From: Pyrolobus sp.
Lineage (GTDB): Archaea > Thermoproteota > Thermoprotei_A > Sulfolobales > Pyrodictiaceae
DNA length: 33,572 nt
Direction: 5' to 3'
Assembly (NCBI GenBank): GCA_015521195.1
Contig: WAOO01000092.1
Coordinates: 1 to 33,572 of the forward strand
Shown here: piece by piece, positions 8,832 to 15,678 of the stretch
Layout of the letters: every line of letters begins with the position of its first letter
Position numbering within the stretch: the stretch's first letter is position 1
Notes under the pieces: model-generated
Databases searched by the model: none
Told to the model about the DNA's origin: nothing
What the model saw: the letters and a program-made list of their open reading frames with translations, nothing else
Made by a program: the position numbers and the translations under genes

Positions 8832-9632
8832 ATGGGGCTCAGCGAGGCTCTCTACAACTTCGCGGTTTACCAGTTCTTCTGGATAGCTCTAGCATTGTTC
8901 GCATTCGGCGTGGTATACAGGATTGGCAGGATGTTTGCACTCTGGAAGAGACCTGTAAAGGCGCCGAGGAGGGCCAGGGGAGGCGGCTACCTTGTCAAGA
9001 CGTTCATAGAGACCTTCCTGGATCCGATAATCTTCTCGCTGAAGAAGAAGCCACACGACTTCACCTTCGGACTGCTCCTGCTACACCTCTTCGGCGTACT
9101 GCCGATAATCTTCCTGATGGGCGAGCACGTCATAGTATGGTCGTACTACTTCCCGCCATACTGGCTGGTAGCTAAGTGGGGCCTATGGATACCCGAGAGC
9201 ATGATCAGCGGCACGCTGACGGTGACAACACCGGTGCCGCCGGTTGGCGAGATGAGCTACAAGTTCGTCAGCAACATCTGGGGCCCCCTCAACATCATAC
9301 TGAACGGCGACGTGCTAGCCATACTAGCGTTGATAGGCGTCGGCGGCAAGATAGGGATGAAGCTGCTCGAGGCAGCTAAGCGCGAGAAGAACGTCAGGCT
9401 CGGAGACATAATCGATTACACACTGCTGCTCGGCATCCTGCTAGCCGGCTACCTTGCGGCGAGATTCCGCGGCGATGTGATAATCTATCGTGAGCTGTTG
9501 GCGCTGCACGTGCTGTTCGCTGAGCTCCTGCTAGCGTGGCTGCCGTTCTCCAAGTACTGGCACTTTGTCTTCGGCTACTGGTATGGTAAGATCCACGAGT
9601 GGTGGGACACGCGCTACCAGAGGGGCGCTTAA
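8832..9632 (+). CDS. isp1: Membrane cytochrome b-like subunit of hydrogenase (Isp1-like)
   Basis: Several TM segments with His residues (e.g. LLLLHLFGVLPIIFLMGEH, LLALHVLFAELLL); lies between small subunit and Isp2-like gene. Confidence 0.78.
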   Translation: MGLSEALYNFAVYQFFWIALALFAFGVVYRIGRMFALWKRPVKAPRRARGGGYLVKTFIETFLDPIIFSLKKKPHDFTFGLLLLHLFGVLPIIFLMGEHVIVWSYYFPPYWLVAKWGLWIPESMISGTLTVTTPVPPVGEMSYKFVSNIWGPLNIILNGDVLAILALIGVGGKIGMKLLEAAKREKNVRLGDIIDYTLLLGILLAGYLAARFRGDVIIYRELLALHVLFAELLLAWLPFSKYWHFVFGYWYGKIHEWWDTRYQRGA

Positions 9633-9655
9633 CTCGCATGTAGGGGGTGGGAGCC

Positions 9656-11080
9656 ATGGCCTCGAGACCGAGCCCGGTTGTGGAGGAGATACTCAAGACG
9701 GTTAAGCAGAGGGTCAAGTGGAGTGGTTACGATAAGCAGGCTGTAGAGAAGGCAGTGTCGAAGTTCGTAGCGGCAATCGACGTTGTAAGGCTGCACTACC
9801 TCGAGAACTGTGTAGGATGCGCTGCGTGCGCACCGGCATGCCCATACTACTACGTGGACGAGCACTACTCGCCTGTCAACAAGGCCGAGTATAGCCGCGG
9901 CGTCTACAGGAAGAAGCTGACGTTTGCAGGCAGGATACTGGGGCCTTTGGTCGGCGCGTGGATACCGAAGAACGAGAAGGACCTTGACAGAGTGGTGGAG
10001 CTAGTGTACAGGTGTACCAACTGCGGCCACTGCTACTATGCCTGCCCCTTTGGCATCGACAGCGGCTCGCTGGTACAAGGTCTCCTGAAGATAATAGCAA
10101 CCTATAGTGGCAGAGCCCCGACGATAATCGACGTCTTCGCCGAGCTAGAGTACAGGGAAGCCTACCTGGAGATAGAGGGGTTGATGATGCCGTGGAACAT
10201 GGTGTTGAAGAAGGCCGAGGAGGCCATCGGTAAGAGCCTACCGCTCGACAAGAAGGGTGCCGAGGTACTCCTGCTGCCGTGGCTTACCGACGCGATGTTC
10301 TACCCGGGCGGCGTCATAGGAGCGATCAAGGCGTTCGAAGCGGCAGGGCTCGACTATACGCTGCCCAGCAGGCCGTGGGCAGTAAGGCCTCCGATAGGCG
10401 TCGTGGTTGGACGCATGGAGCTGGCGAAGGCTACGCTGGAGAGGATAGTGAGACGCGCCGAGGAGCTTGGCGTCAAGAGGGTTGTGCTGCTTGACGGTGG
10501 CTTCCCATACCCGTGGATGAGGTGGGAGATGCCGAAGCTGCTAGGCCGCAGGCCGAACTTCCAGGTGGTGCACTTCGTCGAGATAGCGTTGGAGCTGGTC
10601 AAGCAGGGTAGGCTGCCCATCGAGCCCGACGACACGCCGGTCACCTGGCACGATCCATGCCAGCTCGGCAGGCGCGGCGGTGTGACAGAGGAGCCGTATG
10701 AGCTGCTAAGGAGGGTGGCTAGGAACTTCAGGCCGTTGAAGCACCGTGGCGTTCACAGCATATGCTGTGGTGGTGGCGGTGGCATCGGCTGCATGAACCC
10801 AGAGATGATAGCAGAGATGGCGAAGCTGATGGGCCTAGAGCCAGATGCTCTTTACGACGGCGAGAAGGAGAAGAAGTTCATAGAGGAGACGACGAAGGCC
10901 TGGTCTATAGCGGTCAAGAGGAAGATTGACGAGATACGCGAGTCGGGAGCCAAGATTGTCGTGACGGCCTGCCCGGTGTGCATACACTCGATATCCGGTG
11001 GAGCCAAGCTCTACAACCTACCCGTTGACGTGAAGCACATCGCAGAGTATATCGGCGAGAGGGTGAAGCTCAAGAGGTGA
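9656..11080 (+). CDS. isp2: Isp2/HdrD-like iron-sulfur protein of hydrogenase complex
   Basis: Two 4Fe-4S motifs (CVGCAACAPACP, CTNCGHCYYACP) and CCG domains (DPCQLGR...ICCGGGGG; ACPVC). Confidence 0.88.
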   Translation: MASRPSPVVEEILKTVKQRVKWSGYDKQAVEKAVSKFVAAIDVVRLHYLENCVGCAACAPACPYYYVDEHYSPVNKAEYSRGVYRKKLTFAGRILGPLVGAWIPKNEKDLDRVVELVYRCTNCGHCYYACPFGIDSGSLVQGLLKIIATYSGRAPTIIDVFAELEYREAYLEIEGLMMPWNMVLKKAEEAIGKSLPLDKKGAEVLLLPWLTDAMFYPGGVIGAIKAFEAAGLDYTLPSRPWAVRPPIGVVVGRMELAKATLERIVRRAEELGVKRVVLLDGGFPYPWMRWEMPKLLGRRPNFQVVHFVEIALELVKQGRLPIEPDDTPVTWHDPCQLGRRGGVTEEPYELLRRVARNFRPLKHRGVHSICCGGGGGIGCMNPEMIAEMAKLMGLEPDALYDGEKEKKFIEETTKAWSIAVKRKIDEIRESGAKIVVTACPVCIHSISGGAKLYNLPVDVKHIAEYIGERVKLKR

Positions 11081-11109
11081 TTACGATGAGCCTCTATACC
11101 CTCAACCCC

Positions 11110-11119
11110 GTTTTTATAA
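11110..11119 (+). promoter_or_regulatory. Candidate internal promoter (TATA) for the large subunit gene
   Basis: gtttttataa in the 110-nt gap before hynL, flanked by a 16-nt direct repeat. Confidence 0.4.
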
Positions 11120-11190
11120 CCCCCTATACCCTAAACCCCACGTGGGTGTACGCTCTCCAAGTCCCCACATATGGTAGGAGGTGGGTGTAA

Positions 11191-13137
11191 ATGGTGCGCG
11201 AGATAAGGCTCCACATAGACCCAATCACGAGGATCGAGGGTCACCTGGGTCTAAGGATATACGTTGACGCCGACACCAGGAAGCCTACGGGTAAAGTCTG
11301 GAGCTTCGTAACCATGTTCAGAGGCTTCGAGATATTCGGCATCGGCAGGCCGCCGGAGGACCTGCCGCACGTAACCAGCAGGATATGTGGCGTCTGCGGA
11401 GCCAGCCACGCCAACGCTGACGTCCTCGCGGCGGACATGGTGTACGGCGTCTCGCCGAAGCCTATGGGCGTAGTGCTGAGGAACATGGCATACGCGATGA
11501 CAGACCACATCTATGACCACACGATAATCCTCGGCATGCTGGAGGGCCCGGACTATAGCACAGCGATAGTCAAGAAGCTGACTCCGAAGGTCTACGAGGC
11601 TGCCAAGCAGGTGCGTGCAGAGAACCGTGACATACACGGGTTCACCACAATAGCCGATATAATGGATGCGCTAAACCCGGTCATCGGCAAGGTCTGGCAG
11701 CTGGCGGTCAAGTTCCAGAGGCTGGCCCGCGAAGCAGGCGTACTGATATACGGCAGGCACAGCCACCCCTCGACGCTGATACCCGGAGGCATTGGCACTG
11801 ATCTGACAAACGCTCAGTACCTGTTTACAGCCTACACGTTCAGGTTGAGCAAGCTGACGGCGTGGGTCAAGTGGTTCTACGCGCTATTCGAGGACCTCTT
11901 CCGCTTCTACGAGGAGAACGTCACCCTGCCTGGAGACCTGCCATACACGTGCAACGGCCTCAGCTACGCTCCCACCGAGAGACCCAAGGAGTGCCCTGGG
12001 ATGGAGACGACGGTCCTGGCGGCCGCCAGCGGCGGTATCGGCGACGACCCAGGCGTCTACGGAGAGCAGATGCCAGAGTATAACCCGGAGGAGTTCTACA
12101 GGAGTATCGATAAGGCTGCCATGGCCAGGCTTCTGAAGCCAGGCGTCATCCTGAGAGGCCAGAGGGTCACCAGCAGCCTAACCGACTATCAGGTCAGCAT
12201 CGCGGAGTACGTCGACTATGCCTTCTACAAGGACTGGCCCATGCCAGACTTCGGCACCGAGACCGACCCGAAGGGCAACAAGCTACTCTGGGGCCACTGC
12301 CACGCCAAGTACCACCCGTGGAACAAGATAACCGTGCCAGACATCCGCGGCAGGAGCGTCAAGTTCGAGGAGGGCGGCAAGTACAGCTGGGTGACGCACG
12401 TAAGGCTAGTGTGGAAGGACGGTACGATAACCCCGTTCGAGGTCGGCCCCTACGCTAGGCTGCTAGTGACAAGCACCTACGCCTATAGCTTCGGCGCGCT
12501 AGGCGCCAGCTTCAAGAGCGACGGCAACGGCAAGCTTACCGTCGAGCTTCCAAGGGCCTGCGCCGAGGGCCTGCCCAGCAGCGTCTGCGACCCGGTAACC
12601 TTCGAGTGGAAGGTGCCGCCCTTCAGCAGCACAATCTACAGGCTGTGGGCCAGGGCCTTCAACCTGCTGATAGACGTTGTGATAGCCTGGAAGAGCGTCG
12701 AGGAGGGCCTGTCGCTGCTCGCACAGGGCAAGAAGGAGACGTCCAGGCCGTGGAAGGTGCCAAGCGGCATCACACGCGGCTTCGGCTTCGTAGAGGCTCC
12801 GAGAGGCACCGTGAGGCACTGGATGGTCCAGCAGGGTGGCCGCGCCCTCAACATCCAGATACACGCGCCGACAACCGGCAACGTCTCGCCACACGATAAC
12901 CTCAAGACCTGCGGTAAGGCAGGCAAGACGGTCTACAGCCCGTTCGAGCAGGCAGCCCTCAACAGCTGGGTGACCGAGGAGCTGCAGCCTGAAGAGTGGC
13001 AGGGTCTAGACTTCGTGAGGGCCATCAGGAGCTTCGACCCGTGCCTAGCGTGTGCAGCCCACATAGCGATATACAAGAACGGCAAGGAGGTCAAGAAGAT
13101 AAAGAAGGTTATAACCAACGTGCATTACAGCTTCTAA
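11191..13137 (+). CDS. hynL: [NiFe] hydrogenase large subunit
   Basis: HIDPITRIEGHL; L1 motif RICGVCGASHANA; L2 motif DPCLACAAH followed by a 24-aa cleavable tail. Confidence 0.96.
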   Translation: MVREIRLHIDPITRIEGHLGLRIYVDADTRKPTGKVWSFVTMFRGFEIFGIGRPPEDLPHVTSRICGVCGASHANADVLAADMVYGVSPKPMGVVLRNMAYAMTDHIYDHTIILGMLEGPDYSTAIVKKLTPKVYEAAKQVRAENRDIHGFTTIADIMDALNPVIGKVWQLAVKFQRLAREAGVLIYGRHSHPSTLIPGGIGTDLTNAQYLFTAYTFRLSKLTAWVKWFYALFEDLFRFYEENVTLPGDLPYTCNGLSYAPTERPKECPGMETTVLAAASGGIGDDPGVYGEQMPEYNPEEFYRSIDKAAMARLLKPGVILRGQRVTSSLTDYQVSIAEYVDYAFYKDWPMPDFGTETDPKGNKLLWGHCHAKYHPWNKITVPDIRGRSVKFEEGGKYSWVTHVRLVWKDGTITPFEVGPYARLLVTSTYAYSFGALGASFKSDGNGKLTVELPRACAEGLPSSVCDPVTFEWKVPPFSSTIYRLWARAFNLLIDVVIAWKSVEEGLSLLAQGKKETSRPWKVPSGITRGFGFVEAPRGTVRHWMVQQGGRALNIQIHAPTTGNVSPHDNLKTCGKAGKTVYSPFEQAALNSWVTEELQPEEWQGLDFVRAIRSFDPCLACAAHIAIYKNGKEVKKIKKVITNVHYSF

Positions 13138-13199
13138 CCCCGACCTGCATTTTTAACCTTAACGGCTCGTGCGCCGCACCATTCAAGACCCCGTCTAGT

Positions 13200-13390
13200 T
13201 CTCCCTCCTCCCGGGGCTGTGACCCGCCGCCCCACGGGCGCCGGGGCGGGCGTAGGGTTTCCGCCCGTCTCGGCGTACAGTCTCCGGGTTCACCCGTGGG
13301 GCGGCAGGGGAGCCCCGCCGCCCCTGTGAAGAGCCCGTTGTATGCTGAGGTTTTGTGATGATGGATGGCTGGCTTAGGGGCGGAAACCAT
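13200..13390 (+). ncRNA. Candidate structured RNA / 5' leader upstream of GltD-like gene
   Basis: 13-bp perfect helix 13226-13238/13293-13305; 11-bp perfect helix 13256-13266/13378-13388; competing hairpin 13298-13305/13317-13324. Confidence 0.4.
13320..13381 (+). ncRNA. Possible C/D-box-like sRNA (degenerate)
   Basis: Terminal stem GCCCCT/AGGGGC; GTGAAGA (C-like, 13326), CTGA (D', 13345), GTGATGA (C', 13355), CTTA (D-like, 13373), with 12-, 6- and 11-nt spacings. Confidence 0.25.
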
Positions 13391-13431
13391 CTTACTAGGG
13401 TTGGGTTGCGGCTAGCCGTAGGGTTAGTGTT

Positions 13432-14472
13432 TTGAGATTCCTGGGTTGTAGGCTTGAGGATGTCCCCGTGGCTAGGCGCGGGTCTGTTGTCATCATAGGT
13501 GCTGGTCCTGCGGGGCTGGGGGCTGCTGGTAGACTAGTGTGCCGTGGTCACGAGGTTGTGGTTGTCGATAAGATGCCTGAGCCTGGCGGCCTCCTGATAT
13601 TCGGTATACCCGAGTTTAGGATTCCGAAGGATAGGGTTCGTGCAGGTGTAGCTGAGCTTCGCGAGGCGGGTGTGGAGTTTAAGACCGGTATTGTTGTCGG
13701 CAAGGATGTTAGCCTGGAGAACTTGATACGCGAGTTTGATGCTGTGTTGATTGCTACGGGTACCTGGGAGACTAGGAGGCTTAGGATACCGGGGGCTGAG
13801 CTGGAGGGTGTGTACGGGGCGCTCGAGTACATAGTGAACTACTTCCTCGCCAAGTATGGGTATAGGCCGTTGGAGAGTGTGCCTCCCCTCGGCGAGAGGA
13901 GTGTAGTGGTGGGTGGCGGCTATACCGCGGTGGATGCGTGCCACGTTGCCCTGGAGAGGGGCGTTAGGGAGGTGCACCTGGTCTACCGTAGGACTAGGAG
14001 GGAGGCTCCAGCTGGCCCCGAGGAGTTCAAGAGGCTTGAGGAGAGGGGTGTTGTGGTGCACGAGCTGGTCTCTCCGAAGAGGTATATCGAGTGCAGCGGG
14101 CGTAGGGGCCGCGTCTGCGGCGTCGAGCTGATACGCATGGAGCTAGGGGAGCCCGATGAGACCGGGAGGCCTAGGCCGATACCGGTGCCTGGCAGCGAAT
14201 TCATACTAGAGACGGACTCGGTGCTCGAGGCTGTCGGGCTTAGACCCACTCCGCCCTTCGACCCGGGTACAGACCATGGCATAAGGTTGAACAGGGATGG
14301 CACCATTTGGACCGACGAGTTCTTCAGGACTAGTAGGAGGAAGGTCTTCGCAGCCGGGGATGTGAGACACGGGCCTTCAAAGATAGGCCCAGCGTTGAAG
14401 AGCGGCATCGACGCCTCACAGTGGATACATAAGTATCTGGTTGGCGAGCTGAAGGGCTGGCCGGGGCTGTGA
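13432..14472 (+). CDS. GltD-like FAD/NAD(P)-binding oxidoreductase (glutamate synthase small-subunit type)
   Basis: VVIIGAGPAGLGAAG (FAD), SVVVGGGYTAVDACHVALERG...VYRRTRREAP (NADP), VFAAGDVRHGPSKIGPALKSG. Confidence 0.88.
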   Translation: MRFLGCRLEDVPVARRGSVVIIGAGPAGLGAAGRLVCRGHEVVVVDKMPEPGGLLIFGIPEFRIPKDRVRAGVAELREAGVEFKTGIVVGKDVSLENLIREFDAVLIATGTWETRRLRIPGAELEGVYGALEYIVNYFLAKYGYRPLESVPPLGERSVVVGGGYTAVDACHVALERGVREVHLVYRRTRREAPAGPEEFKRLEERGVVVHELVSPKRYIECSGRRGRVCGVELIRMELGEPDETGRPRPIPVPGSEFILETDSVLEAVGLRPTPPFDPGTDHGIRLNRDGTIWTDEFFRTSRRKVFAAGDVRHGPSKIGPALKSGIDASQWIHKYLVGELKGWPGL

Positions 14473-14524
14473 GGACAAGTCGGTGCGCCGACGGGTGATG
14501 TGAACGGCAAAATCCGAGCCCGCA

Positions 14525-14797
14525 CTACTCCTCTCCCTCCACGGGCTCGGCGCCCAGATACCTCTCTGCTATCTCGTCGACCTCATCCTCTCCCGCCTCG
14601 CGCCACCTCCTCCGCGTCAGCTCCTCTATCCTCCTTGCTGCCTCGACGACCTTCCTCGCGGGAATCCGGATGTAATCCCCGTCGTCATACTCGATGAAGA
14701 CGGCGAACCTCTTCCTAGGAGGGTCCAGCACGACGTGGATACATGGTAGCTCCTCGCACTCGTACCTGGGCAGCCCCCTTCGGGGCACACTGGACAT
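14525..14797 (-). CDS. Hypothetical protein (90 aa)
   Basis: ORF with ATG at 14797; no family recognised. Confidence 0.5.
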   Translation of the reverse strand: MSSVPRRGLPRYECEELPCIHVVLDPPRKRFAVFIEYDDGDYIRIPARKVVEAARRIEELTRRRWREAGEDEVDEIAERYLGAEPVEGEE

Positions 14798-14828
14798 GGT
14801 GGTGCACCTGGTGCGGTCGGGGTGGGAC

Positions 14829-14876
14829 CCAGCCGGTCATCCGGGAGGGGGCTCTCGGCCCCCGGTCGCCGGCTGG
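14829..14876. repeat. Strong nested inverted repeat (hairpin)
   Basis: CCAGCCGG (14829-14836)/CCGGCTGG (14869-14876) enclosing GGGGGC-TCTCG-GCCCCC (14847-14863). Confidence 0.6.
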
Positions 14877-14885
14877 AGCCGCGTT

Positions 14886-15470
14886 CTAGGGCTGTACTAG
14901 CGTCTCCTTTTCAATCTGCCTCTTTACGCGCAGTTTGACCCAGGGCGGCTCGGCGGGTATATACGAGAATATATTGTCGGCTATGCTCCAGTCCGTGAAG
15001 GCTAGTAGTCCGTGGCCGACGAGCTTCCCGACGGCCTTCACGGCCAGGTATGCCGCTAGGCTGCGGGGTGCTTGTGCAACACCCTGGTATAGGCCCCGCA
15101 GCAGCTTGTACAAGCTCTTCAGCTGCTGAGGCGTCTCTACAACCATTACGCTCCTTCCGCGTCTCCTCTTGACCCCCTCTGCCAGCTCTTGTGCAAGCCT
15201 GCCAGCCATGACTATCAGCGTCTTACCCGAGTCGAGGCGGACCACGGGCTCGTCGCGGGTGGCGGATGCTATGGCAAGCGACTCTAGGAGCCGCGCGTCG
15301 CCGTTGTAGGCTTCGGGCACTTGTATCAATCGTAGACCCTCTGGCCCCCTGGAGGTCGCCACGATGTTGAGCCTGTTTGCCGGTAGGCCGAGGGTCTTGA
15401 CGGCGGATGAAAGCCAGTCGAAGAAGTTTAGCAGCTTCTCGGGCTCCACTTCCGCCGAGAGGTTCGACAC
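14886..15470 (-). CDS. Hypothetical protein, possibly membrane-anchored (N-terminus uncertain)
   Basis: 194-aa ORF; the open frame extends upstream through two hydrophobic segments (LLHILLGLAAAAAAFAITLY, LLVASIVGFLVSGAAYLARL) with no ATG/GTG/TTG. Confidence 0.6.
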   Translation of the reverse strand: MSNLSAEVEPEKLLNFFDWLSSAVKTLGLPANRLNIVATSRGPEGLRLIQVPEAYNGDARLLESLAIASATRDEPVVRLDSGKTLIVMAGRLAQELAEGVKRRRGRSVMVVETPQQLKSLYKLLRGLYQGVAQAPRSLAAYLAVKAVGKLVGHGLLAFTDWSIADNIFSYIPAEPPWVKLRVKRQIEKETLVQP

Positions 15471-15678
15471 GAGCCTCGCCAGGTATGCTGCGCCGCTGAC
15501 GAGAAAGCCTACGATAGAGGCGACGAGGAGGCTGCCTCCCTCCGGCGCCCCAGAGTAGAGTGTTATAGCGAATGCTGCAGCGGCTGCCGCCAGGCCTAGG
15601 AGTATGTGCAGCAGCGCCGACCCCGAGGAATACCGTGGAGAGGTGCAACTAGTTTAGTGTTACCTGCTTGCGCTCCAC

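Noticed and set aside
13200-13390. Leader considered as RNase P RNA or SRP RNA
   Set aside because: I could not find the conserved GAGGAAAGUC-type CR-I or ACAGAA CR-V blocks, nor the SRP helix 8 GGNAG/AGCA motifs, on either strand.
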